DNA of 12,028 nucleotides from an uncultured Phycisphaerae bacterium (GCA_937899935.1 CALCOW010000365.1:1-12028); one strand, 5' to 3'. Positions 1 through 7,217 are shown, counted from the first letter of the stretch. Notes: generated by a model from the sequence alone, not told the origin. Made by a program: numbers and translations.

Positions 1-200
1 AAGAGCAGCGCCTGTCCTCCTAGATTGGCATGGTCTGGATCAAATGCATGTGCATAGGCGCTTGGCTGCGCTGCTTCCATGAGTGCCATGCGCTGAGCGA
101 ACTCTGTGATCTCAAGTACTGGAGAGACTGGAACAGAGATGCGGGCCAGCTCTCCTGCAGCATCTAGATCAGTCAGAAATTGACCCAAGGTCTTGGACAT
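1..200 (-). CDS. UbiD-family decarboxylase, N-terminal part (cut by window edge)
   Basis: Reading the minus strand from the ATG at 198-200 gives 66 residues beginning MSKTLGQFLTDLDAAGELAR and open to the window edge. The pattern of a short helix, then GELARISVPVSPVLEITEFAQR, then a segment about an Ala/His-rich FDPDHANLGGQALL, matches the N-terminus of UbiD-type (de)carboxylases (consensus LRDFL..LE..GEL.RI..PVdp.LEItEia.R). The family uses prenylated FMN made by UbiX to decarboxylate aromatic acids in ubiquinone or menaquinone synthesis. The inserted segment before the ALL motif resembles versions I associate with planctomycete menaquinone-type decarboxylases, but that subfamily call is inference. 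The catalytic region lies outside the window. The ATG has only a weak AAGGT upstream; the nearby upstream ATG is out of frame. The gene is divergent from the ABC operon, with 87 bases between the starts. Confidence 0.75.
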   Translation of the reverse strand, partial: MSKTLGQFLTDLDAAGELARISVPVSPVLEITEFAQRMALMEAAQPSAYAHAFDPDHANLGGQALL

Positions 201-287
201 ACCTTGAGCATAGACGCCACAGGCAGTGCTGGCGAGCCTTGAGTACACTAGTGGCCGTAGTCCACCGATCCAAGAATAGGAAGACCC

Positions 288-1258
288 TTGTCAAATACTC
301 TAGCTATTGATGTCCGGGGGACGGCCAAAACCTACCGTGGCGGCATTCAAGCGCTGCGCGGCGTCGACTTGCGTGTTGAGCGAGGTGAGATCTTTGGCCT
401 TTTGGGTCCAAATGGTGCTGGCAAATCAACACTCGTGAAGATCTTTATGACCGTGATCAAGCCCAGCGTTTCAGAGGGTACGCTTTTGGGCAAACCAATT
501 GGACACAAACCGATCGCTACCTACCCGAACACGCTCGCCTGCCTCGCTATCTGACCGGCTATCAAGCACTTCTTTACTACGGTGGACTTGCTGGACAATC
601 ACGTCGATCTTGTCGTCGTACTGCTGAGCATCTACTGAAGACTGTGGGCATGTCCTCTTGGGCGAGGAAACGTGTCTCAACATACTCCAAGGGGATGCTG
701 CAGCGTATCGGCCTCGCTCAAGCAATGATGAACCAACCCGATCTCATCATGCTCGACGAACCTACTGATGGGGTCGATCCGTTGGGGCGCCGCGAAATTC
801 GCGATCTAATCTTGTCTCTCAAAGAACAAGGCATCACCATCTTTCTGAATAGCCACTTATTGAGTGAGCTTGAGTTGGTCTGTGATCGCGTGGCCATTCT
901 TGTCCAAGGCCAAGTCAACATGCAAGGCACCATCGACGATCTCACTGCAGCAAGCCGCAGGATCGACATCTCATTCCAAGGCCCTGCACCGCAATGGCTC
1001 ATCGAACAGCCAGAGCTCACGGTTCAAACAGAAAATAACAAGACAACCGTTCACGCAAAAAACAAAGTGGCCGTGGATGTGCAGTGGATCATAGATCGCC
1101 TTCGGAGTGAACAGCGCGTTATTGAGGCCTTTGCCACCCGCAGAGAGACGCTCGAAGATCTCTTCATGCGAGCTGTCACAGATGAGCAAACCGGGCAAGT
1201 CGCCGACATTGGAGCCGCCAAAAATCCAGCAAACCGAGATAGTGGTGGTGAGACGTGA
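288..1258 (+). pseudogene. ABC transporter ATP-binding protein (ABC-2 type), frameshifted
   Basis: Nucleotide-binding subunit of an ABC-2 exporter, split over two frames. The first frame starts at TTG 288, the only start after an in-frame TAG at 258-260, with AGGAAG at 278-283 as ribosome binding site. It carries Walker A GPNGAGKST (residues 40-48) and ends at a TGA at 552-554. The second frame, open through the junction, contains YLPEHARLPRYLTGYQA, the ABC signature as YSKGMLQR, Walker B LIMLDEPTDGVDP, the H-loop histidine in FLNSHLL, and a C-terminal regulatory tail, ending at TGA 1256-1258. Together the frames hold every ABC ATPase motif in order. Homology leaves the first frame after GKPIGHKP (about 505-512) and resumes in the second at RYLPEH (about 515). 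Relatives usually have a few more residues here, so a small deletion of 3n+1 bases is the simplest explanation. It could be a real inactivating mutation or a sequencing error; otherwise the gene looks intact. Confidence 0.8.
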
Positions 1259-2433
1259 ATAGCATTATTGCTCTTCTTATCGATGCCTACCGTGAGCTTA
1301 ATGCACGCAAGTTGTTTTGGCTGACGCTCGCCCTCTCACTCTTGTTAGTGATTGCCTTTGGATCGATTGGATTCAATGAGAATGGCGTCTCGATGCTCTA
1401 TGGACTCTACGAAGTCGAGTCACCTTATTTTGTCGAGGGCAGCCCTCTTTCTCGGATTCTCTATGAAGGTATTTTTTCGTATTTCATGATCACCATTTGG
1501 TTGGCGTGGGGCGCCACCATATTGGCTTTAATATCGACCACCTCGATCTTTCCAGACTTTCTCGCCAGTGGCTCTGTTGAACTGGTGCTTTCAAAGCCAA
1601 TTCGTCGTGTCACTCTCTTTATTGTCAAATATATTGGCGCCTTACTCTTTGTCCTCTTTCAAGTCACCGTCTTCTGTGTCGGAGTGTTTATCTGTATTGG
1701 ACTGCGTATTGGCACCTGGGATCCGACGGTGTTGCTCGGCATCCCTCTAATCACGCTCTTCTACTCATATATCTACTGTGTCAACGTACTGGTCGGTGTG
1801 ATTTCTCGATCTGCCTTGGCAGCACTCTTGATTTGCCTGCTCTTTTGGTTTTTGATGTTCAGTGTCCAGCAGGCTTCTGATTTAGTGACCTGGGCGCATA
1901 CCGATTGGACAATGGGAACTGAGAGTTACCAGCAACTCATTGACAATAAACAAAAAGAAATTGAGCAGGCAGAACAACGTCTAGCTGAGGCTGATGACCG
2001 CAGTCGAGAAAGATACGAACACCGACTTGAATCACTCAATGATCAAGTTTCACGCTATACCCGTGAATCTGAAGAACAAGAGCAACGGCTGGAGACACTC
2101 GGCGCGTGGAAAAACGGCATCGATACCACCCTCTGGTTTCTGCCAAAAATAGCTGCGACCAAAGGACTCCTCACAAGGGCCTTGGAAGGTGATTCTTCCG
2201 TCACCTTTACAGATATTCTGACCGGAGATTTTGACTCGACTGGCCAACAAAATTCAAGGGCTGATTCCTTTAGTCAAGGCAATTCAAGGGCTAGCAATGA
2301 GAGGGAAAAACGCCTACGCATTGAAGCTGAAGAACGCAGCGTGTCGGCGTGGTGGATTTTAGGAACTTCTGTTGCCTTCGAATTAGTAATTCTGATTTTT
2401 GCGGCCATCGTCTTTATACGTCGCGACTACTAA
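1255..2433 (+). CDS. ABC-2 type transporter permease with coiled-coil insertion
   Basis: This 392-residue membrane protein starts at GTG 1255, sharing GTGA with the ATPase stop, which implies translational coupling and pairing of the two as one exporter. Hydrophobic segments lie at about 20-37, 71-93, 120-148, 158-182, 187-205 and 366-388, giving six membrane spans. The motif around residues 103-126 (ASGSVELVLSKPIRRVTLF) is typical of ABC-2 permeases of the multidrug/NosY-like kind. Between spans 5 and 6 is a hydrophilic domain of about 160 residues. Its first part (about 223-283) is strongly Glu/Gln/Arg-rich with heptad-like spacing and should form a coiled coil. Near its end two NSRA repeats (residues 333-336 and 343-346) come from a 12-base direct repeat at 2251-2262 and 2281-2292. 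The substrate cannot be told from sequence. Its partner ATPase is frameshifted, so function may be lost. The stop lies one base from the convergent proC stop. Confidence 0.85.
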   Translation: MNSIIALLIDAYRELNARKLFWLTLALSLLLVIAFGSIGFNENGVSMLYGLYEVESPYFVEGSPLSRILYEGIFSYFMITIWLAWGATILALISTTSIFPDFLASGSVELVLSKPIRRVTLFIVKYIGALLFVLFQVTVFCVGVFICIGLRIGTWDPTVLLGIPLITLFYSYIYCVNVLVGVISRSALAALLICLLFWFLMFSVQQASDLVTWAHTDWTMGTESYQQLIDNKQKEIEQAEQRLAEADDRSRERYEHRLESLNDQVSRYTRESEEQEQRLETLGAWKNGIDTTLWFLPKIAATKGLLTRALEGDSSVTFTDILTGDFDSTGQQNSRADSFSQGNSRASNEREKRLRIEAEERSVSAWWILGTSVAFELVILIFAAIVFIRRDY

Positions 2434-2434
2434 T

Positions 2435-3238
2435 CTAATGCTTGCCCAGCTCCTGACCTCTTTTTTGCGCTGCCTTGACTGCCTTGAGGACAATCTCATC
2501 AAACTCGTGTTGCAACATGAGATCAATCGCAGCAGCGGTCGTTCCACCCTTACTCGTCACCATGGCACGTAACGCTGCCGCATCAGTTGCACTCTCAAGT
2601 AGTAGTTGTCCTGAACCGGCAATCGTATGCTCTGTAATCTGTATAGCGATTTGCTCATCAAGACCCATTTCAATGCCAGCACGCACCATCGCTTCTGCTA
2701 ATAAGAAAACATATGCTGGGCCAGAGCCACCAAGCGCCGTTGTTGCATCAATGTGCAATTCATCAACCTGAACGCTATGTCCTATGGCATCAAATATTTT
2801 TGTTGCCAATGATGCATCTTCTTGTGTGGCCCCCTTACCTAAAGCGATGGCCGTCATACCACGACCGATTCGGCAAGGCGTGTTCGGCATCACGCGAACG
2901 ACCTTCGCTGCTGGCCCCAGCCTGGCAGAAATATTTTCACTAGGCACACCAGCCATGACTGAGATAACCACCGTTGGTTCTGCCAGTTTGCCAAGCCACG
3001 TGCCAACTTCTGGGAAGCTCTGTGGTTTGACGGCTAGCATGATCTGTTCAGCATCCTTTATCTCAGCTACCTTTTCGGAGGTGGCGCAGCCCAGATCGAT
3101 TGCATGCTGACGTTTCTCTTCATCATGTTCGGCCACGACAATCTGCTTTGGATCGAGAATATGGGCCTCCAACAACCCATTGAGGGCGGCACTGCCCATG
3201 TTTCCAAGCCCAATTATGCTAAGTCGGAAAGCTGCCAT
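2435..3238 (-). CDS. proC: Pyrroline-5-carboxylate reductase
   Basis: Catalyses the last step of proline synthesis, NAD(P)H-dependent reduction of 1-pyrroline-5-carboxylate to proline, in the cytoplasm. The product is 267 residues, a usual length for the family. It opens with a Rossmann nucleotide-binding motif IIGLGNMGSAAL (GxGxMG at residues 10-15), followed by AVKPQSF, VVRVMPNTPC and the active-site/dimerisation region GGSGPAYVFLLAEAM. The C-terminal family signature is LRAMVTSKGGTTAAAI. I chose ATG 3238 because GAGGTG sits just upstream at good spacing. The in-frame GTG at 3247 overlaps that ribosome binding site and would add only three residues. The gene is convergent with the ABC permease, one base between stops and no terminator visible, and divergent from accA. 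Confidence 0.95.
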   Translation of the reverse strand: MAAFRLSIIGLGNMGSAALNGLLEAHILDPKQIVVAEHDEEKRQHAIDLGCATSEKVAEIKDAEQIMLAVKPQSFPEVGTWLGKLAEPTVVISVMAGVPSENISARLGPAAKVVRVMPNTPCRIGRGMTAIALGKGATQEDASLATKIFDAIGHSVQVDELHIDATTALGGSGPAYVFLLAEAMVRAGIEMGLDEQIAIQITEHTIAGSGQLLLESATDAAALRAMVTSKGGTTAAAIDLMLQHEFDEIVLKAVKAAQKRGQELGKH

Positions 3239-3373
3239 TGGATTCACCTCATGGGGCGTGAGCCTAACAGCGCGAAATCGCTGGTCAAGCCATGGGCGAG
3301 GCGATCCGACCTGGACTGCGATAGACTGCTACCCTTGGCCCACTGGATCAGCGGGCAAGAAGGTACTTTTCGT

Positions 3374-4363
3374 ATGGCAGCAACAGAAACATATACCGGA
3401 ACCTATGTCCTCCCTTTCGAGCAACCTGCTGTTGAACTCGAGAAGCAAATCGAGGCGTTGGAATCTTCTGAGCAGGCCTCAGAGTATGAAGAAGAGCTCA
3501 GTAGTCTCCAGCGAAACCGTGACAGCCTATTAGACAAGCTTTATCAACAGATGACGCCATGGGACACGGTACGGGTTGCCCGCCACCCAGCGCGCCCTCA
3601 AACATCTGACTACATCCGTATGCTTTGCCGTGATTTTAGGGAACTGCATGGCGACCGGCATTTCGGTGACGACCCAAGCATTATTACTGGCCTAGGCAGA
3701 ATTGGCTCGCATAAAGTCATGGTCGTCGGTCATCAAAAGGGAAAGACAACCCCAGAAAAAGTTGCCTGTCATTTTGGATGTGCGCACCCAGAAGGCTATC
3801 GAAAAGCACTACTCAAAATGAAGCTTGCAGAAAAGTACAATCTGCCGATCGTTACGTTCATTGACACGCCTGGTGCCTATCCCGGTGTAAAGGCTGAGGA
3901 GCGAGGCCAAGCTGAAGCAATCGCCACTAACCTGCGTGAGATGAGTCGTCTTGAAACACCAATTATCTCGTGCGTGATCGGCGAGGGTGGCTCAGGCGGC
4001 GCATTAGGTATTGGCGTGGGTGATCGTACTGCGATGCTTGAGTACGCCTGGTACTCAGTCATCTCTCCAGAAGGTTGCGCGGCCATCCTTTGGAAGCAGA
4101 GTAATGAAGAGACGAATCAACTCGCCGCTTCGGCGCTGGCCCTGACGGCCAAAGAGAATCTGGCCAATGGCTTAGTCGATCATGTGGTTCAAGAACCCCG
4201 CGGGGCCGCTCACCGCAATCCAAATGAGGCAGCAACTGCCCTCGAACGATGGATCACTGATCAACTCTCGGATTTGCTCCGTTTTAAACCTCAAACTCTC
4301 GTGCAACGTCGCTATGAGAAGCTGAGACGAATCGGCCGCCTCCAGGAGCATGGACCGATTTAG
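3374..4363 (+). CDS. accA: Acetyl-CoA carboxylase carboxyltransferase subunit alpha
   Basis: The alpha half of the carboxyltransferase moves the carboxyl group from carboxybiotin on the biotin carrier protein to acetyl-CoA, giving malonyl-CoA for fatty acid synthesis. The product is 329 residues, close to the 319 of E. coli AccA. Family landmarks in order: an N-terminal helical part (LEKQIEALE ... LYQQMTPWDTVRVARHP), RPQTSDYIRMLCRDFRELHGDRHFGDD, VVGHQKGKTTPEKVACHFGC, FIDTPGAYPGVKAEERGQ, VIGEGGSGGALGIGVGDR and SVISPEGCAAILW. The reading frame is open upstream to 3104, but that part runs antisense to proC and is not AccA-like. The ATG at 3374, with AAGAAGG about ten bases upstream, gives the family's normal start. 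The beta subunit gene accD is not in the window. GC-rich pairing downstream (4381-4435) might end the transcript. Confidence 0.96.
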   Translation: MAATETYTGTYVLPFEQPAVELEKQIEALESSEQASEYEEELSSLQRNRDSLLDKLYQQMTPWDTVRVARHPARPQTSDYIRMLCRDFRELHGDRHFGDDPSIITGLGRIGSHKVMVVGHQKGKTTPEKVACHFGCAHPEGYRKALLKMKLAEKYNLPIVTFIDTPGAYPGVKAEERGQAEAIATNLREMSRLETPIISCVIGEGGSGGALGIGVGDRTAMLEYAWYSVISPEGCAAILWKQSNEETNQLAASALALTAKENLANGLVDHVVQEPRGAAHRNPNEAATALERWITDQLSDLLRFKPQTLVQRRYEKLRRIGRLQEHGPI

Positions 4364-4382
4364 TCCCAAGCTGGCTGTAAGG

Positions 4383-4435
4383 GCCCGTCGTTGACCACCT
4401 CCGGTGCCATCCCTATCATGGCCCCCCGACGGGGC
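4383..4435 (+). terminator. GC-rich hairpin after accA, weak terminator candidate
   Basis: A five-base-pair GCCCC/GGGGC stem (4421-4425 with 4431-4435) closes a five-base loop. Alternatively GCCCGTCG at 4383-4390 can pair with the CGACGGGGC at 4428-4436 region with one bulge. It lies 20-70 bases after the accA stop. No T-run follows, so it is not a classical intrinsic terminator; it may stabilise the 3' end or mean nothing. Confidence 0.3.
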
Positions 4436-4510
4436 GCTCGCCAGGGCGATTAAAGGCTTGAAATCGCGTCTTTTCGCGTCTGAGAGAGTTCCAGGATCTT
4501 GGATTCACAG

Positions 4511-4655
4511 CCAAGCTCACTGCACCAGATGTGAATGAGCGCCTTTTTGCAGCTCATCGCAGGGCTGGCTTGTCACCGCGAGCTTGGACCCAAAAAATGT
4601 GGAACCCCAAGCCAGCAAGGCACTCTGAGTGAAGCTTCGTAAAGGGAATCTGAAC
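4511..4655 (+). promoter_or_regulatory. Hairpin-rich leader of the lysine-rich/DksA-like gene
   Basis: The 292-base spacer 4364-4655 holds no gene. Its second half can form several helices before the GTG start. ATGAGCGC (4535-4542) pairs with GCAGCTCAT (4549-4557) with one bulged A. A perfect nine-base-pair stem joins GCTGGCTTG (4564-4572) to CAAGCCAGC (4608-4616). AGCTTGG (4581-4587) lies in the loop of that stem and can pair perfectly with CCAAGCT at 4511-4517, or through six bases with CCAAGC at 4607-4612, competing with the nine-base-pair stem. Mutually exclusive pairings near a ribosome binding site (AAAGGGAA, about 4641-4648) could be regulatory. This is read by eye with no folding energy or conservation behind it. 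Confidence 0.3.
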
Positions 4656-5600
4656 GTGGCAAAGAAAAAAACCACCAAGAAGACCGCCAAAAAGACGTCC
4701 AAGAAAACTGCTAAGAAGGCGACAAAGAAGACCGCGAAGAAGACGGCTAAGAAGACGGCTAAGAAGACCGCTAAAAAGACGGCTAAGAAGACGGCTAAGA
4801 AGACCACCAAGAAGACCACCAAGAAGTCCACCAAGAAGCCCGCCAAGAAGACGGCCAAGAAGACTGCCAAGAAGACCACCAAGAAGGTGGCTAAGAAGAC
4901 CGCCAAGAAGACCGCCAAGAAGGTGGCCAAGAAGACTTCTAAGAAGACCGCTAAAAAGACCACTAAGAAGACCACCAAGAAGACGGCCAAAAAGACTGGC
5001 TCAGCAGGTGGTGCCACTTCTGGCAGCCGTCGCCGCAGTCGTACCGTTGCTGAAGTCGCCACTGCCTCAACTGCAGATGGTGAGGGTTATGTCATCGTGG
5101 CGGGTCGTCGCGTCAGAATGATGATGACGACTGTTGCCAAGAAAACCCGTCGCACGAGAGCCTCTTTAGTTGATGCAGCAAGCACGATAGAAAACCAAGT
5201 TACGAAGGCAGCAAAGAAGATCAAAACAAGCCTGACTACCAAAGAACTAAAACAGTTCCAAGCTTCGTTGAACGAACGACGCCGCTCGCTGATGAGTGAT
5301 CTGGGTGCCATGGAAAACCATGCCCTTCGCAGCAACAAGGATGGGTCATCACAAATGCCAATCCACCCTGCTGATCTAGGATCAGACACCTATGATCAAG
5401 ATCTTAATCTTGGTCTGGCTGCGAAGGAACGGCAACTGATTCGTGAAATTGATGAAGCACTACAGCGAATCGTCGATAAGACATACGGCATTTGCCAAGC
5501 CTCCGGAAAGGTGATTCCTCAGGCTCGCCTCAATGCAAAGCCATGGGCCAAGTACACTGTCGAAGCAGCCCGCGAACGTGAACGCCACCTAGATGCCTGA
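4656..5600 (+). CDS. Histone H1-like lysine-rich tail fused to DksA/TraR-type domain
   Basis: A 314-residue protein in three parts. Residues 2-114 are almost only Lys, Ala and Thr in a four-residue (T/A)AKK pattern with occasional S, P and V, like bacterial histone H1-type DNA-binding tails. Residues 115-190 form a basic linker with RRRSRT and AKKTRRTRAS. Residues 195-310 resemble the DksA/TraR/YteA family: a helical pair around a HPADLGSDTYDQDLNLGL segment, then ERQLIREIDEALQRI, then the finger-like YGICQASGKVIPQARLNAKPWAKY. Only one of four expected zinc cysteines remains (C280); the partners are Ser283, Thr301 and Ala304. I chose GTG 4656 because AAAGGGAA precedes it and MAKKKTTKK is the natural start; GTG 4629 would add nine residues. 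Likely role, by inference: nucleoid binding or DNA-anchored modulation of transcription. It lies 21 bases before lspA, probably in one operon. Confidence 0.85.
   Translation: MAKKKTTKKTAKKTSKKTAKKATKKTAKKTAKKTAKKTAKKTAKKTAKKTTKKTTKKSTKKPAKKTAKKTAKKTTKKVAKKTAKKTAKKVAKKTSKKTAKKTTKKTTKKTAKKTGSAGGATSGSRRRSRTVAEVATASTADGEGYVIVAGRRVRMMMTTVAKKTRRTRASLVDAASTIENQVTKAAKKIKTSLTTKELKQFQASLNERRRSLMSDLGAMENHALRSNKDGSSQMPIHPADLGSDTYDQDLNLGLAAKERQLIREIDEALQRIVDKTYGICQASGKVIPQARLNAKPWAKYTVEAARERERHLDA
4662..4997 (+). repeat. Degenerate 12-base tandem repeat coding for (T/A)AKK units
   Basis: About 28 tandem copies of a twelve-base unit close to GCTAAGAAGACG, in frame, encode the lysine-rich tail. Copies differ mostly at synonymous positions (GCT/GCC/GCG, ACG/ACC/ACT, AAG/AAA) and at the variable residue. 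Such an array can gain or lose units by slippage without breaking the frame. It explains the long minus-strand frame of Val-Phe-Leu-Ala repeats lying opposite. Confidence 0.9.
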
Positions 5601-5621
5601 GGTATCTAACTCGATTCATCA

Positions 5622-6278
5622 ATGCCAGAGCGCACACAAAATCAAATCTTTGTCAGGGCTTACCAATCTCCGATGGCGTGGCTGGTTCTTTGTTGTGTTG
5701 TTGCGGCGGGCCTTAGTGCCGACCTCGTGACAAAGCATCTTGCTTTTGAGCATGTCGCACCGACACCAGTCGTGCTCGAAAGAGATGCCCTTCTTGCAAG
5801 TTCTTATTTCGATCCTATTCCTCAACACAATGGCGTTGAGGCGCTGCCGTGGAGCCTCCTCGATTTTCATCTCGTGCTCAACCAAGGCGCTGTCTTCGGC
5901 ATTGGACCTAATCAACGTGCCTTCTTCATCATTTTTACCTTCATCGCACTTCTGATAGGTTTGTTTGTCTTTGGTTGGCTAACCTCCGATCAAAATACAC
6001 TGGCCCATGTTGCGATTGGACTTATTTTGGCCGGTGGGCTTGGGAACCTCTACGATCGGATCTTAATTGGTCGCGTAAGAGACTTTCTACACATGTTTCC
6101 CGATGTTGATCTTCCATTTGGTTGGAGTTGGCCAGGCAATAGCTCTGGCGAAGTCTTCCCATGGATTTTCAACATCGCTGATGTACTGTTGTTAAGTGGT
6201 ATGGGGCTCCTACTCATTCACGCCATGATTTCTGATCAGCCTGCGACGACTGAAAATCAAGACAACTCAGCAGAATAA
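5622..6278 (+). CDS. lspA: Lipoprotein signal peptidase (signal peptidase II)
   Basis: Inner-membrane aspartyl protease that removes the signal peptide of lipidated prolipoproteins. The product is 218 residues, longer than the 164 of E. coli LspA. Family motifs: NQGAVFGIG (residues 87-95, corresponding to N..GA.FG), GGLGNLYDRILIGRVRDFL (138-156) with catalytic Asp145, and FNIADVLLLSG (183-193) with catalytic Asp187. Hydrophobic spans are at about 18-36, 100-120, 126-141 and 181-200. The extra length is mainly a polar insert at about 42-82 between the first span and the NQGA motif, plus about 20 residues (158-180) before FNIAD; both should lie on the periplasmic side. ATG 5622 is the first in-frame ATG and its ribosome binding site is weak. 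It follows the DksA-like gene by 21 bases, and its 3' end overlaps truB on the other strand by 22 bases. Confidence 0.95.
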   Translation: MPERTQNQIFVRAYQSPMAWLVLCCVVAAGLSADLVTKHLAFEHVAPTPVVLERDALLASSYFDPIPQHNGVEALPWSLLDFHLVLNQGAVFGIGPNQRAFFIIFTFIALLIGLFVFGWLTSDQNTLAHVAIGLILAGGLGNLYDRILIGRVRDFLHMFPDVDLPFGWSWPGNSSGEVFPWIFNIADVLLLSGMGLLLIHAMISDQPATTENQDNSAE

Positions 6279-7024
6279 GCCTGCAACAGAGACTGCCAAC
6301 GCTCAATGGATATGAGATCGGTGTGAACAATTGGGTTTGGCACTTTCTCCAGCGGTACGGAAAGTGCCTCTGTGAAAGGCCCCACTGCTGTGCGCACGAT
6401 GTCAGCACAGTGCCCGCCGGTGCTAAGAGCGATGCCCAGATCTCTTGCCAGGCTTCGAACATAAAAGCCCTTGCGACAAGTTAACTCGAGCTGAACCGTG
6501 GGCCAGCTATAGGCAAGTATTTTGAGTTTATGCACAAATACCGGACGCGGATCTGGAGCAACATGCTGGCTTCGTCGAGCTTTTTTGTATGCTCTCACAC
6601 CATTGATTTTGACAGCACTGAACTGAGGTGGGCGCTGCATGAATTCACCACGAAAACTACGTAAAGCATCTTCGATCGCACCTCGACTCGGCGGCGATAA
6701 GACAGAAACATGCTCTAAGTCGCCCTCACGATCATCCGTCTTAGTAAAAGCACTTAGGTCGATGATCGTTCTGTATGACTTATCCGTAGTCATGACATCT
6801 TGTAGTAAACGGGTCGCTTTTCCAAGGCCCATGACCAGTACACCACTGGCCAGTGGATCAAGCGTGCCAGCATGACCGGTCCGAGCTGACCCTGCCCGTT
6901 TACGCACCATCGCCACGGCCTTCATTGACGACGGGCCGACTGGCTTGATCACCGATAGAAACCCCACAAGTGGCAGACGCTCAGTTTGATCTTCCTGAGT
7001 GGGCTTGAGGTCATTGATGCTCAT
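6257..7024 (-). CDS. truB: tRNA pseudouridine(55) synthase
   Basis: Isomerises U55 in the T-loop of tRNAs to pseudouridine. The product is 255 residues. It shows the TruB start GFLSVIKPVGPSSMKAV, the catalytic motif GHAGTLDPLASGVL with the nucleophile Asp56, KSYRTIIDLSAFTKTDDREGD, RPPQFSAVKINGVRAYKKAR, and the late motif KGFYVRSLARDLG. E. coli TruB is about 314 residues; this one stops soon after the catalytic domain, so the C-terminal PUA domain appears absent or vestigial. ATG 7022-7024 is the start used; no strong ribosome binding site is seen. The gene is convergent with lspA, overlapping by 22 bases. It lies downstream of the tRNA pair on the same strand, but an intrinsic terminator separates them, so it needs its own promoter within about 80 bases. 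Confidence 0.95.
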   Translation of the reverse strand: MSINDLKPTQEDQTERLPLVGFLSVIKPVGPSSMKAVAMVRKRAGSARTGHAGTLDPLASGVLVMGLGKATRLLQDVMTTDKSYRTIIDLSAFTKTDDREGDLEHVSVLSPPSRGAIEDALRSFRGEFMQRPPQFSAVKINGVRAYKKARRSQHVAPDPRPVFVHKLKILAYSWPTVQLELTCRKGFYVRSLARDLGIALSTGGHCADIVRTAVGPFTEALSVPLEKVPNPIVHTDLISIERWQSLLQAYSAELS

Positions 7025-7104
7025 CTTGTTTGCTTCTTACAACGGACAAAAAGTCAATACGACTGAAGGGAGGATCCTGAGACACCACTACTGATGAAGC
7101 GATG

Positions 7105-7128
7105 AAAAAAGGCCCGCGCATGCGGGCC
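7105..7128 (-). terminator. Intrinsic terminator of the tRNA-Ser/tRNA-Pro transcript
   Basis: Read on the minus strand, a perfect seven-base-pair stem GGCCCGC/GCGGGCC with a four-base loop is followed directly by six Ts (plus-strand A-run 7105-7110). It sits eight bases after the tRNA-Pro 3' end. This is a textbook rho-independent terminator and separates the tRNAs from truB. Confidence 0.9.
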
Positions 7129-7136
7129 TCTTGGAA

Positions 7137-7210
7137 TCGGGGTGACAGGATTTGAACCTGCGACCTTCTGACCCCCAGTCAGACGCGCTACCAAGCTGCG
7201 CTACACCCCG
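7137..7210 (-). tRNA. tRNA-Pro, anticodon GGG
   Basis: A 74-base cloverleaf. The acceptor stem CGGGGTG pairs perfectly with CACCCCG, and the discriminator base is A. The D-arm is GCGC-AGCTTGGTA-GCGC. The anticodon stem TCTGA/TCAGA encloses the loop CTGGGGG, giving anticodon GGG, which reads CCC and CCU proline codons. The T-arm GCAGG-TTCAAAT-CCTGT is normal. No CCA is encoded, so CCA must be added after transcription. It follows tRNA-Ser by seven bases in the same transcript. Confidence 0.96.
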
Positions 7211-7217
7211 TTGAAAG

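Noticed and set aside
3104..3373. Upstream extension of the accA frame by 90 residues
   Set aside because: It runs antisense to the proC start, has no AccA similarity, and ATG 3374 with a ribosome binding site gives the normal family length.
4517..5062. Minus-strand frame encoding Val-Phe-Leu-Ala repeats that looks like a membrane protein
   Set aside because: It is the antisense of the lysine-rich tandem repeat; the repeat in the real gene fully explains it.
7025..7104. TTGACT on the minus strand as a truB promoter -35 box
   Set aside because: No acceptable -10 box lies at 16-18 bases, so I did not annotate a promoter.
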